The notes: a model not told the origin generated them from the sequence alone. A stretch of DNA of 64,000 nt from Rusavskia elegans (GCA_011316305.1 SAUG01000100.1:149407-213406), one strand, 5' to 3'. Shown: positions 25,821 through 37,015, counted from the first letter of the stretch. Numbers and translations are program-made.

Positions 25821-26921
25821 TATATTCTTTCTTTTCTAAATAAAATATAGAAGGAAGTAAATATTTTCTAAAGCTAAACAATAATAGATAAAGTAAATCG
25901 AAAAGTAAAAGTATACTTTCGTACGATTTATATATAAGTAAATAAGATTACTAGTAGAAACTCGCTATTAACTACTGTTATCTCGAACTTTTTAATTTTC
26001 GAAACTTTTTCCTTTAATAATATTATCGATTATCGACTCTAATAAACGTAATAATAACTATTATAGTATATCGTATCTAGCCTAGCGATAGTTAGAATTA
26101 CTATAAAGGCTTTATATAATAATTAATAGAAAACTAATAAAACAGTAATTAATATTTATAGAAGCTGATACTATCTTTATATAATACTAGAAACTATAAG
26201 TTCGATATATTTAATAGAGGTATCGTTTATATTAGTAGTTCTATTTATATATTTTAGAAAGTATTTTCTTTTCTAATAGTTTTCGGTATTAGAAAATTAA
26301 AATTTATATAAAATATTTCAGCGAATTTAGTCGATTTATCTAGATTATATATTTTCAAATTCTTGATACTATTTTTATATAAATAAATCGTTTTTTAAAT
26401 ATATACGATTTATTTCCTTTCGGGCGATTAACTTTATTTTAACTATATAGAATTTAAGTAAATAAACTTTTTAGCTTTTATATTAATAATATTACCCGTC
26501 TATTTATATATTATATTAATATACGATAGAAGTCCGGAGATATATATAGTAACTATTTATAGAAATACTATTAAAGAAAGTATCCGTATTTATCTTTATA
26601 TAGATTATTATCTATAGTCGATATAAAGCTTCTATTATAGGTTTAGATCCCGTAGTCTTCTAGATAATAAACAGATATAAGAGCTAGAAGTCGTATAGGC
26701 GATAATATCCTACTATTTTCTTCTATTCTACTATAGCTATATCGATTATTATCGAAGCGAATTATAGACTATAACGCTATCTAGCCCGATTTTCTATAGA
26801 ATAATAAAGGCTTTAATCTTCTGATTTAAATTTTCTAGACTACTATTAATAACTTTAATAAACTTGGATATAAAGATAAACTTTCTATAATCTAAACCGA
26901 AATTTCGTTAACGAATATAAT
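25821..26921 (-). pseudogene. Degenerate coding-like region, unidentified
   Basis: From about 26500 to 26900 the minus strand reads as a frame with few, Gln/Trp-type stops (segments such as K-K-I-V-G-Y-Y-R-L-Y-D-F and K-P-I-I-E-A-L-Y-R-L). That is what a mutated coding region looks like. No catalytic motif was recognised. Its position next to the family 3 LTR suggests part of a retroelement, but I could not match it to the 33.6-42.3 kb copy. Confidence 0.35.
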
Positions 26922-26937
26922 TAAAAGAAAAAAGGCT

Positions 26938-27968
26938 CCCCTTGTAGGGCCCCTGTCCGGGGTTATAATTGAGTTATTATATATATACGTTTCATCACCG
27001 TAGTTTTTATACGGTAACAACAGTTATTACTTATATAGCAAAGAATTTTCGCAGTTAAAAGAAGCAGTTAACTAAGGTTTACAGCGCAGTTAATCGTTTT
27101 TATTCTATTATATCCTCTATTTAATTACTATTCCTCCCCTATCCAGAATTCCCTTATATTAATTCGAAATACGTACGATTATAAGCTACTAATATAGCCT
27201 CCAGGACTATCTACTAGGCGGTAATACTATTCTTTATCCTTATTACTTCGTCCTTATCTACGGTCGTACCTAAATCTAGACGGCCTACTAACCTATCTAG
27301 ATACTCGACGACTGCCAGCTTAACTGCTAGCTTAGATTCCTGCTCGAATTCTAGTAGGATAAAGGCTCCTGCTAGAAGTCTAATATAGTCGCTAAAACTA
27401 TATAGCTCCGGTAGATTCGGAATATAAGGCTTTAGCGTCGTATTTAGGACTACCGGATCCTAGGATTCGAAGTCCGTTATAGTAGGCGGACTGGCGAGGA
27501 TTCGGTCGATGTAATCGAGTAGCTCGAATTCGGCGGTTTTAAGTTCTATTTCTTTAAATTAGAAAGATATAATCGTGGTTATAGGTCTAGTATTAGTAGA
27601 GGTTCTATATATATTAGCCTGTAGCCTAAACTATTACGGAAGATATATACGTTAGATACGATAGTATAAATTAAATTAGTCCGTAGTAGTTACAGGTACT
27701 AGTAAAAGAAGACGAAGAAGAAGCGACTATAAGGTATATATATATACGAAAATTCTGCTATATTATATTTTAAGTAAACTATAGAAATTTATACTACGAA
27801 CGTATTATAGAGTAGATTAGAGTTAATTTTATATAGTTCTTTAGTTTAAATTAATTAGACTGGAATACTAGTTCTTATACCGTATATCTAACGCTAGCGT
27901 ACTAATACTAAAGTAAATTACTTACGGAACCGACGGTTGACCGGGTACTAAAAAAATAAATAAAATAA
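26938..27968 (-). mobile_element. 1-kb dispersed repeat, family A, copy 2
   Basis: The best-preserved copy of the A/B repeats, flanked by an exact 16-bp target duplication TAAAAGAAAAAAGGCT (26922-26937 and 27969-27984). Low end CCCCTTGTAGGGCCCCTGTCC, high end ACCGGGTACTAAAAAAATAAATAAAATAA, an A-rich tail. Long duplication plus A-rich end fits target-primed retrotransposition (LINE/SINE type). No LTR or inverted ends are seen. The protein frame inside is on the minus strand, opposite to the sense implied by the A-rich tail. Confidence 0.8.
27163..27632 (-). pseudogene. A/B repeat protein, unrecognised (about 155 codons visible)
   Basis: Minus-strand frame with only a few TAG stops, each placed where Trp or Gln would fit. 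Readable segments in order: F-R-L-Q-A-N-I-Y; F-K-E-I-E-L-K-T-A-E-F-E-L-L-D-Y-I-D-R-I; E-L-Y-S-F-S-D-Y-I-R-L-L-A-G-A; L-A-V-V-E-Y-L-D-R-L-V-G-R-L-D-L-G-T-T-V; I-T-A-stop-stop-I-V-L-E-A-I-L. The same frame is seen in copy 1 (11.8-12.3 kb). The C-terminal half is recognisable at protein level in family B, though the DNA has diverged, which argues that it was a real protein. Rich in Leu, Glu and Ala, so probably helical. No membrane segment, signal peptide or known catalytic motif. Confidence 0.6.
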
Positions 27969-27984
27969 TAAAAGAAAAAAGGCT

Positions 27985-29061
27985 AGTAGTTATCTATTAA
28001 TTAGATTTCTATTATATATATTAAAGGCTAAAAACTCGTTTATCTAAATTTTTATATCGGATATTAATTATATATAATTAGGATATTAGTTCGGCTTTAT
28101 ACTTTTTTAAAAATTTTATTTTCTTTTCTCTATATCTTCGGATTGAAAAAGTATACTACTTTTACCGGCTATTTCTATTAATATCTATACGATTTACTAT
28201 AAAGATTAATATATATATATTTTTAAAAAATAGTATATAGTAATTTAATATTAAATAGATCGATTCTAAAGCGAAAAGAAACGCGAACGCGAAAATCTTA
28301 ATTTTACTAATAAAAATTACTTTAGTTTTTAACGGGAATTTTAACTTCGTCGAAAGTAGTAGATATATTAAAATTAAAAAGCGGTAGATAGTTATTTAAA
28401 ATTCGGCGTAATATTATTTAAGATACGATAGTTATATTATAAAAGACGGTTCTATTATATTTTAGCTTTATATTAAATTATAGAAAGTTTCAATTTATTA
28501 AATTATTAATTTAAATTCTTCCAGTCAATAAATGATATATCGTATATATTTTAGGAGAAAATATTTTATCTAAAGTTAATATTAAATTTTTATTAAATAT
28601 AAATCTATAAACTAGTAAAAAGTTCAGCTTTTAATATAATTTTATATTTAATTATATCTTTATATTTCTTTTATTTTATTAAATAATAATAAAAATAACT
28701 TTATTTTAAAATAAATTAAAGGTAAAGATATTATATCGAAATTATATCGAAAATAGAAAAAAAGTATATTTTAATATATACGAATATATAAAATAATAAA
28801 TAAAACCGAAAATTTAATTCATTTTTTTCTTTTCTAAAAGTTTATATTTTATTATCGCCTTTTTTACGGAGATTATTTTAAAATATAAATCTAAACTTAG
28901 ATAAACAATTATTATCTACACTTTCTACTAGTTTTAGCTTGCGAAATCTTCTTCGTTTACACTTTCTATCTAGCGGAAACTGTTCTATAATAATATTTCC
29001 TAACCTTTTACGTCTATAAAGTTTTTTCTATCTAATAGTAATATCTTCTTCTATATAGTAT
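27985..29061. other. Unassigned AT-rich DNA
   Basis: No feature recognised. GC-richer patches at 28255-28330 and 28920-29010 do not give a readable frame. Confidence 0.35.
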
Positions 29062-29424
29062 TTTTTTACGAGTCCGTCGCTATTTAGGTCCGATATAATC
29101 TACTCGTTCGTACCTCGCTTCGTAGATTAATATCGGGCCTAAATAGTTTCCGGACTCGTTTTAAAATCCGATTTTCGAAGCTATTTTTATATTAAAATAG
29201 AAATTTCTATAAATAGTATAATAATATTAGAATATAACTTTTTAATTTAATTAAAACCAAAATATTCTACTAGTAAAACTAATTAATTAAATTTTTAAAA
29301 CGAATTTTTTAATAACTATTAATAAAAATAATACTATTTATTATAATATCTATAAATTTTAATTTGATTCTTTGATTAGTTCGAATTTTAATATATAGCG
29401 TTAGATATATATTATATATATATA
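29062..29424. repeat. Left part of duplicated locus (copy A)
   Basis: Nearly colinear with 55001-55364. It begins with the hairpin and continues through CCGATTTTCGAAGCTATTTTTATATT (29168 region) to the AGATATATATTATATATATATA end. In this copy the LTR element 29425-32767 interrupts the locus; the remainder continues at 32773. Confidence 0.85.
29069..29158. repeat. 90-bp hairpin (copy A)
   Basis: Left arm CGAGTCCGTCGCTATTTAGG with CCGATATAATCT, loop of about 22 bases (ACTCGTTCGTACCTCGCTTCGT), right arm AGATTAATATCGGGCCTAAATAG with CCGGACTCG. The arms of about 34 bases pair with one bulge and a few mismatches. The same structure is at 55009-55098. It is unusually GC-rich for this window. It could be two head-to-head terminal repeats, a cruciform or a structured RNA; I cannot choose. 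Confidence 0.8.
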
Positions 29425-29834
29425 TATTACGTCCACGATTCCATAGAAGTTCCTTGAAAAGATTAGTTAGATAAGCGAACCTAATTATCTATAGCCGCCT
29501 ATAGCCGCTATAGCCGCCCCTTCTAATAGAACTTTTAGTAAACGGCTACCTATCGGCCTTTATAGCTATTTTTACTATATATATCGTTTATTATTTCTAT
29601 AGATAGTTTCTTTTATTAGTCGTAAATATAATTATTAAATATATTTCTACTATTCTCTTTTTAATTACCTTATAATAAAGATACCTTATAATATTATAAC
29701 CGTATCTCTATAGCTATATAGAATTAGTTATAATAATCTATACTAGGATTCCTTTACTATTTAGTAGCTCGGACTACGTCTACGGCTATAGCTAGGCTTA
29801 AGCGTAATACCTTTTAATATATAAGGATATTATA
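29425..29834 (+). repeat. 5' LTR of the gag-only element
   Basis: 410 bases from TATTACGTCCACGATTCC to GGATATTATA. It aligns end to end with the LTRs at 12984, 16513 and 32359. Confidence 0.85.
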
Positions 29835-30014
29835 TTTTAATAATTTACTATATTAGTTTTATTATCCCGACCTATAAATCGAAGTAATACTATTAAAACA
29901 GTAATACTAAACGTTTATAAAAGAAATAAAGGATCTTTAAAGCTATAGGTTATTTAGATTAATATTTACTTTATATTATATATAAACTAGTTTCTAAATA
30001 AAGTAGTTAAGGTT

Positions 30015-31500
30015 CTATTTATAATATTATATCTAGAAAGGGCTATCTTTAATTAGGTATAGCCCCGAATAGAAGATTACCTCGATAACCCGGAAAGATA
30101 GAAAAAAGATAAAATATTATAGATTTTCTATACCTTTAGTAATTTTATTATAGCTATAAAAAAAGCCTTCGGAAATAATAATAAGAATAGAGTAATAGGT
30201 AGAAAACTAATAGTTCTAAAATAGTAGAAATCGGTAGCTATTTATACTATTTAGTTTAGAACGTTAGTTTATAAAATAGACTAGGAAGACTTAGTTTTAA
30301 AAGTCTACTTCTATAAAGGAATCTAGATAAAAGTTAAAAAAGCTATAATAATAAATAAAGAACTAGATTTATTAATAGATTTTATCGAGTTTATAATAAG
30401 GATCGATACTAGATAGTATAAAATATACTTAGATAAATAGGCGTTTAGTAAGATAGGATCTATTAAAAAAAGTCTAAAAGAGATCCGATAGAATTCGATA
30501 TTACCGAAATTAAAAGATTGAAAACTAAAGCTTATTACTTATATAAAAAAACGGAATACTTTAAAAGGAATTATTTAATTAAAAAAATAACTAAAATAAC
30601 CGAATATTTTTTTAAAATAATAGAAGAATTATTTAATAAATATATAGTAAAGAGCTGGTTAGTCTACTATAACGATATTTACCCTATCTACCTATTAAAT
30701 AAAGAGGAGATAGGATATTACTCTAAAAAACTAAAAAAAATATAAAAATTAAAATTAATAATCGATTTTAAACTATATAAAACTAAAAAACCCTTTATAA
30801 TAGCGCTTAAAATTAAAATCGGAGGTAAATAAATAATAGCTCTTATAAATAAAGAGGAAGATAATAAAGTTATAAAGGGATTCTATAATAAAATTAAAGG
30901 ATATTTCTATAGATAAATAATAAATAATAATAGAATCCTCGATATCGAAATTAAAATAAAATATAGATTAATTAGAATAATAAATTTTATTATAATTAAA
31001 AGTTAGAAAAGTTATATTATCTTAAGAAATAAATAGAAAGAATCAGTTTTAGAAAGACTAATAGAAATAAATACCGTCGGTAAGAAATTAGAACTATAAA
31101 TAATATATCTCCTAGCCTATAAAAACCTTTTATATAAAGAAATAGACGAAGTTTTAATAATAAACTATAAAGATATTAAAGACTTAGATTAAAAATTTAA
31201 AGAAGGCGGAAAAATTTAGGAAATAAAGATTTAGAAAAAATACTATTACCTTTTTTAATAATTTATTTAAAAATATAATAAAAATATAGAAATAATCTAA
31301 TAGCTTTAAATAAACTATATTAAAAAGATATATTAGAATATAGTTAAAACTATAGATAAAATCGAATACTATAAACTAAATTAAATAGACTAGAATAAAG
31401 AAATACCGGACCTAGTACTTAGTATTTAATTTAGAAATAAAAAATTCGATTAGTATCCGTTTTTATTATTATAGGATAAAATAATAGCTAAAGAATAAAA
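30015..31500 (+). pseudogene. Gag-like polyprotein of the LTR element, inactivated
   Basis: The frame reads like a Gypsy capsid: an I-E-D-Y-L-D-N-P-E-R segment near 30065, I-L-stop-I-F-Y-T-F-S-N-F near 30115, then stop-stop-K-S-V-A, D-stop-E-D-L-V-L-K-V-Y-F-Y-K-G-I-stop (W..L...F..GL pattern, about 30280-30325). It goes on through an open stretch at 30518-30745 (rich in Lys, Tyr and Ile) to a possible retropepsin core near 30850, where the expected D-S/T-G reads I-N-K-E-E. Stops are TAA/TAG at Gln/Trp-type positions. No CCHC knuckle was identified. Role by family: capsid of the virus-like particle. Confidence 0.5.
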
Positions 31501-32358
31501 TTTAGTAAAACTATTAAAAAAACCGGAAATAATTTATAATATAGATATATAACCCGAAATATATAAAAATAGTAGCGAAAAAGCTTTTTACTAGATTTTC
31601 TTTAGAATCCTATATTTTCTATAGATTAAGAAAAGTTAAAATCTCTTAAAAATTAATTTAAATTATCTAAAATAAAATTAGATATCGATTTAATAGATAC
31701 CTTTTATATAACTAGTATAAAATTAATAGAAGAGTAGAACGTAACCGGATTATTAAATTTATTAAACCGAGAAAGTATATATTACTCCTAAATAATAAAA
31801 TTACTTTTATATTTATTTAAAGCGCGATAATAGATAATAAAATACTTTTATTTATTAAAAAGTCGGCGGAAATCTAATTCCTAGGCTAAACGTTTATTAC
31901 GAATTTCCTTTTTAAAATTAAAAAAAAACTTAATACGATAGCGAGTTTCGGAATATTTATTAAAAATACCCGCGATATTAGAACGAAATTTATTCTTTTT
32001 ATTTTTAAAACGTTTCCCTATAAAAATTAGTAGAAATAAAGAAATAAAGGAAATAATATATAGGTAATAATAGATATTAGAAGATTATATAATTTCTAAA
32101 CCTGAATATATTTATTATAAATATTACTACTAACCTCGATTTTATATTCTTTTAAAGGATTATAGGTATATAGAAAATAAAGAAGAAGTAGTATAAAATC
32201 TTTTAACTAGATATAATAAATAGATTTCAGTCGATTTCCTTTTTAAAAACGTATAATAAAGATATTAATAAAAGAAAGAAAAAGAAAAAAGAAAAAGACT
32301 CCTTTTATATCCCGCAGACAGTTTTTATATTAAGTAAAAAGCGATATAGGGGGGGCTA

Positions 32359-32767
32359 TATTATATCTATAACTCTATAGAAGTTCTTTAGAAAAATTAG
32401 TTAGGTAAATAAGCCTAATTATCTATAGCCGCCTATAGCCGCTATAGCCGCCTTTTCTAATAGGACTTTTAGTAAATAGCTATCTATCGGCTTTTACGGC
32501 TACTTTTACTATATATATCGTTTATTATTTCTATAGATAGTTCCTTTTATTAGTTATTAATATAATTTTAAATATATTTCTATTATTCTCTTTTTAATTA
32601 TTTTAAAATAAAGATACTTCGTAATATTATAACCGTATCTCTACGGCTATATAGGATTAGTTACGATAATCTATACTAGGATTCCTTTACTATTTAGTAG
32701 CTCGGACTATATCTACGGCTATAGCTAGACTCGAGCGTAACGCCCTCTAATATACAAGGACGTTATA
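32359..32767 (+). repeat. 3' LTR of the gag-only element
   Basis: About 409 bases, TATTATATCTATAACTC to GGACGTTATA, preceded by the purine tract AGGGGGGG and followed by the target repeat ATATA. Confidence 0.85.
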
Positions 32768-32772
32768 ATATA

Positions 32773-33555
32773 GTAGAAAGTTGGAGGTATTGGATTTAGA
32801 TAAAGCTTGGCGCCGGCCTAGTAGGGCTGGTAGGGCTGGTAGAGCTATCAGGAATATTACTAATAATCTCCTTTTAAATATCTAATTACTTAACGTCTAT
32901 TAGCCAGAATTTAAATATTTTTATATCGTTCGAAAACTCTAAATAAACTTTTTAATTTACACGACTTTTAATCTATAACGTCAGCTGCGTATTACGTATA
33001 TATAGTAGAAAGTTAGCGCTGGATTTAGATAAAGCTTAGCGCCGGCCTCGTAGGGCTGGCAGAAATAGTACCAATAACTCTATTTTAAATATCTAATTAT
33101 TTAACGTCTATTAGTTAGAATTTAATTATTTTTATATCGTTCGAAAACTCTAAATAAACTCTTTAATTCGTATAAATTTTAATCTATAGCGTCAGTTTCG
33201 TATTACGTATATATAGTAGGAGGTTGTAAGTATTGGATTTAGATAAAGCTTGGCGCCGACCCAGTAGAGCTGGTAGGGCTGCCAGTATCTATACGGTCGT
33301 AAAAGGTAAAAGTACTTTATACGCGTGATTTCTTAACGCCTATTAGTTAAATAAATATATAACTTGGATATATTTATAGAATTTATTAAACTTTTTTAAT
33401 AGAATCAATTTACAGCTAATTATATTCGTTAGCGTAAAAGTTATTCTATATAGAAAAAATCACCACTAAAAAATTTAGTTTTAATATTCGGTTACGTTAT
33501 TGCAGTTCTGATAAAACGGATAGTTATCAGTGATTCGAATTCCAGTATATATATT
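32773..33555. repeat. Tandem array of three about 220-bp units (copy A)
   Basis: Units start at 32773, 33005 and 33216, each with GTAGAAAGTT / GTAGGAGGTT, then GGATTTAGATAAAGCTT(G/A)GCGCCGGCC and a GTAGGGCTGGTAGGGCTGG-like short repeat. Units 1 and 2 share a 3' part (TAACGTCTATTAG...CGTATTACGTATATATA). Unit 3 has a different, longer end (ATACGGTCGTAA, then GCGTAAAAGTTATTCTATATA and ATATTCGGTTACGTTA). The locus at 55365-56050 has only two units: one of the first type and one of the last. Confidence 0.85.
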
Positions 33556-34749
33556 AATATAATTTCTATTAATTAGATATTAATTAGCCGACTTACTTAG
33601 AGGTTTAAAGAAATAAATATTTAATATTTTAGTCTAAAAAGTCTTATATAGATTATATTATCTAATTTAAAACTTTTAAAATTATTTAATTCTAACTAAA
33701 ACTCTATTTCTTTTAATAAAAATATTATTTTTTACCTTCGAATTCTATATCTTTTTATTAGCTTTTATTTATACTATTATATTTTCGAATACTATCGTTC
33801 GATTATACGAAAGAAACGATATAAAACCGATTCTTTTATTATATCTTTCCGGAAAAGGGCTAGAAATATTAATCAGTATTATCGGATTAATATTATAAAA
33901 AAAAATAGAAAGATAGAAATCTAGTAGTTATATATATACGAATACGTATAATATATTGAATCCAGTCTAAAAAAAGATTTTAGATTTTTTTTAATTATCC
34001 GATATAGTATTTAGTAAATATTTTCCCGAAAATTCCGTTAAACTTTTAAATAGCGCTATATATTTATAGATAATAAGATATTATATCTCGATTTTTAATT
34101 TCTAATAGGCGGTATATTTTATCTATAGCTAGAGTTTTAAGATTTATATTTTAATTAGTAATAATTTCTTTCGGAAAACTATAATTATAGTAGATCCGAT
34201 AGATAATAAATTCGGCTAGTATTTCTACTATTAAATTTAGATATATTTAAGCTATAGACTATCTGGTAACGTAGTTAATTTTAGTTATAATCTATTTATT
34301 ACCCTATTCGATTCTAGTAAAAAACCGATAAAATCGAATCGCTATCGTTTAAAAGGATTTAATCTATCTTTCTAGATATTTAAAAGATATATTATATCCT
34401 GTTAAATATTATAAAAGATAGTGATAAATAAATATTCGGGATAGTATTTTAAATATAATATTTAATATCTTTTTTTATCTCGGGCTACTATTACTTTATA
34501 TAAATAATATCTATATTTATTTTATATAAATAGTAACAATATTATATATAGATATAGTATAGAATATTTATATAAATCTATATTAAAATATAGAGTATCT
34601 AATTATTTTAAAACGAATCTCGATACTATATTATATTATTTTTAATTCGGAAATAGTATTTATATTTTTTTAAAATAACTTTTATTTCCGGATTATTAGA
34701 CAGAGTTCTAGATTCTATATAAATTCTAATGCTTTCGTTAAATAAAATT

Positions 34750-34910
34750 ATATAATTGTCGATTTCGCTAGTAAATAACTAGAAGTGGCTTTTTTAGTTT
34801 AGAATATCTACTACCGTTATTTTACTATCAGATTTATATTTAATATCGAGTTTATATTTTCTAAATTCTGCGAATTTAGAAACGAGTTTTCTAGAAGATT
34901 TAGTAATAGT
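34750..34910 (-). pseudogene. RNase H C-terminal part of Gypsy family 3
   Basis: Minus-strand reading gives R-K-L-V-S-K-F-A-E-F-R-K-Y-K-L-D-I-K-Y-K and then I-T-V-V-D-I-L-N. It matches the Gypsy RNase H end (RQARW.EFL..F.F.I.Y..G..N..AD.LSR), with the terminal D-A-L-S turned to D-I-L-N. It lies about 650 bases downstream of RT, as expected. Confidence 0.65.
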
Positions 34911-35559
34911 TATAAAATTTTATAAATCTATATAATCCGTTCTTATAACTATAGTTATATCGTTTTTAATATAGTAGCGCTATCGCCGTAGAAACTTTTT
35001 AATAGTAAAAAGTTTTAATTAATAGATAGCGTAATTACGTTCTATAAATATTAATATTATATTTTCGAAAGTAATAGGTTATTTAATACTATCGGTATTA
35101 ATCTAATAGAAAATAGAATTCTATTTAAAATCGGAAATATCCGTTACGATAATAAAAGATAGAGTTATACTAGGCTAAATAAATACTTTATTATTTATTA
35201 TAACGTTTCTAATTAATTCGTATATATTTCGAGCTAAGAAATTTATTCGAATTAGTTTATACTTTTTACTTTCTAAATCCTAGATTAGTTTATAGAAAAA
35301 TCTATAGATTAATACAAAATTTTCTATAAATCTTCGATAGTAGATATATAATTCTAAAAAGAACTATATATTATATACCGTTTATAGCGGCGGCAAATTT
35401 CTAATAGCTTTTACCTTTATTATATCTATACGGACTTTTCTATTACTAACGATATATCGATAGAATTTAATATACTTCTAGAAAAATAGATACTTCGAAA
35501 ATTTCGCGAATAGTTAGTTTTTTTTAAATATTTCTATAATAGCTTGAAAATAATATATA

Positions 35560-35965
35560 TATTCCTCTTCGATCTTTAAATAGATTAAAATATTATCGAA
35601 GTAAACTACTATAAAATCGTCGAGAAATAGCCTAAATATATTATTTATTATAGTTTAAAATATTATAGGTACGTTCGTTAAATTGAGTAGTATAACTAAG
35701 AGTTTATATTTACTAGTTTTAATATTAAAAGCCGTTTTTATATAATCTTTTTTAATAACGTTAATCTACTAGTAACCGTTTATTAGATTAATTTTACTAA
35801 AGTATACCGCTATTCCGATAGTATTTAGATAATTTCAAATTTTATATAACGGATATCTATTCTTTATAGTTATACTATTAAAGTCCCGATAGTTAATATA
35901 TATATATACCAGCTACTATTTCTTTTTTAGTAAAAAGAACAGACGCGCTTTAAAAAAATTAATTT
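35560..35965 (-). pseudogene. Gypsy reverse transcriptase domain (family 3), inactivated
   Basis: Order on the minus strand: I-N-Y-R-D-F-N-S-I-T-I-K-N-R-Y-P-L (VDYRALN..T.KNRYPLP pattern), Y-F-S-K-I-N-L-I-N-G-Y (YFSKIDLRSGYHQI), D-Y-I-K-T-A-F-N (K.AF.T), V-V-Y-F-D-N-I-L-I-Y (FVVYLDDILIYS). Catalytic Asp residues in the first, second and active-site blocks have become Asn in at least one position each. Stops are TAG/TAA at Gln or Trp sites. Firm Ty3/Gypsy assignment. Confidence 0.85.
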
Positions 35966-36904
35966 AGTCGAATTAATCTTTATTTAGTAAAATATTTAAT
36001 TGAATATTTCTACTTTTTAATCTATTTAGAAAATAAACTATAATAAACTCTATTAATAGATAAAATTTCGCCGGTTTTAATTATATAATCTAATAGCCTC
36101 TCCGGTAGTAGTTTTATCGAAAGGTTATTTTAGAAATAATCTAAAAGTTTCGGACCGAGAATTCTATCGCGATTAATATAATCTATTATTTTCTAGACCG
36201 GGTTAAATTATTCTGGAAAGTTAGATTCGTTTTATACGATATATAGATAGGTCTATACGCCTTTTCTAATAAATTATTCGAATTTTTTAAAATTAATTTC
36301 GGAAAATACGGTTAATATATTTTTAAAAATTTATAAATAAAATATATTCGAGAGATTATATAACCGATATATAATTCTATCCTTTCAGATTTAAATTTCT
36401 AAAATATTATAGTTAGACTTGCTACTTCGATACGGGTTCCCGTCGGTATTTTAAAAACCCGATCCGAGTTTTAGCGAGTCGGTTTAACCCGACCTACTAA
36501 ACGGTACGGGTCGGTTTCTAAAATTAGAACCGAAAGTCGGATCGGATTATAAAGTAGAAACTAATAGAAACTCGATCTAACCCGATTTATAATTATATTA
36601 AATAATCGAATACTATAGCTTTTTTAAACGATTTATTATTTAAAATATATTATATTAATTATAATAAATAGTTTAAAAAATATAAAGCGGTAATATATTT
36701 TAGTTAATACTAAACTAAAGAATACTTAATTTAATTTATCTAAAATACTTTTTAATATCTTTTTAAAGAAATTCTTTTCTCGAAATAATATTCTATCTTC
36801 TAGCAATATTCGATTATATATATTTTATAGCTCCTTTAAAGTTTCTTTTATTTCTAAACCTATAGTACGGTTATAGTATTTTATTATTATTATTTCCTCT
36901 ATAT

Positions 36905-37015
36905 ATTCTAGAATTATTTAGATTCGATTCTATTAATAAACTTTTTTTTTATAAAACTAAAAGTCCGTTTTATTTCTACTAAAGATATTAGATAAGTAAA
37001 AATATCGCAAACTAT
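36905..37015 (-). pseudogene. hAT transposase C-terminal dimerisation block, inactivated
   Basis: Minus-strand frame: I-V-C-D-I-F-T-Y-L-I-S-L-V-E-I-K-R-T-F-S, then I-K-K-S-L-L-I-E-S-N-L. This corresponds to the hATC signature (A.DIL..P.SS...ER.FS.A......R..L). The E-x-K/E-R-x-F-S core is kept. The rest of the transposase (37.0-39.9 kb, minus strand) is too decayed to mark the zinc finger or DDE residues. Confidence 0.75.

Larger units (their letters stand above)
29425..32767 (+). mobile_element. LTR element with gag but no visible RT
   Basis: 3.34 kb, two LTRs of about 410 bases of the same family as 12984-16922, and a 5-bp flanking repeat ATATA (29420-29424 and 32768-32772). The insertion site is confirmed by the uninterrupted copy of the locus at 55340-55375. 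The interior reads as gag-like protein (own entry), then a possible protease segment (I-G-G-K-stop-I-I-A-L-I-N, about 30820-30855) and further coding-like sequence to about 32300. No RT, RNase H, integrase or chromodomain motif was found. The polypurine run before the 3' LTR (AGGGGGGG, about 32348-32355) is like that of the pol-only element. Probably non-autonomous. Confidence 0.8.

Noticed and set aside
29405..29430. AT-rich run considered as a telomere or centromere motif
   Set aside because: Short (AT)n runs recur within several repeats here; there is no TTAGGG array.
30518..30745. 75-codon open frame as an independent gene
   Set aside because: It lies inside the decayed gag region of the LTR element and continues on both sides in the same frame beyond stops at Gln/Trp sites; it is a fragment of that polyprotein.
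32773..33555. Regularly spaced units considered as a CRISPR array
   Set aside because: Units are over 200 bp, the spacers are not unique short sequences, there are no cas genes, and the genome type is eukaryotic.
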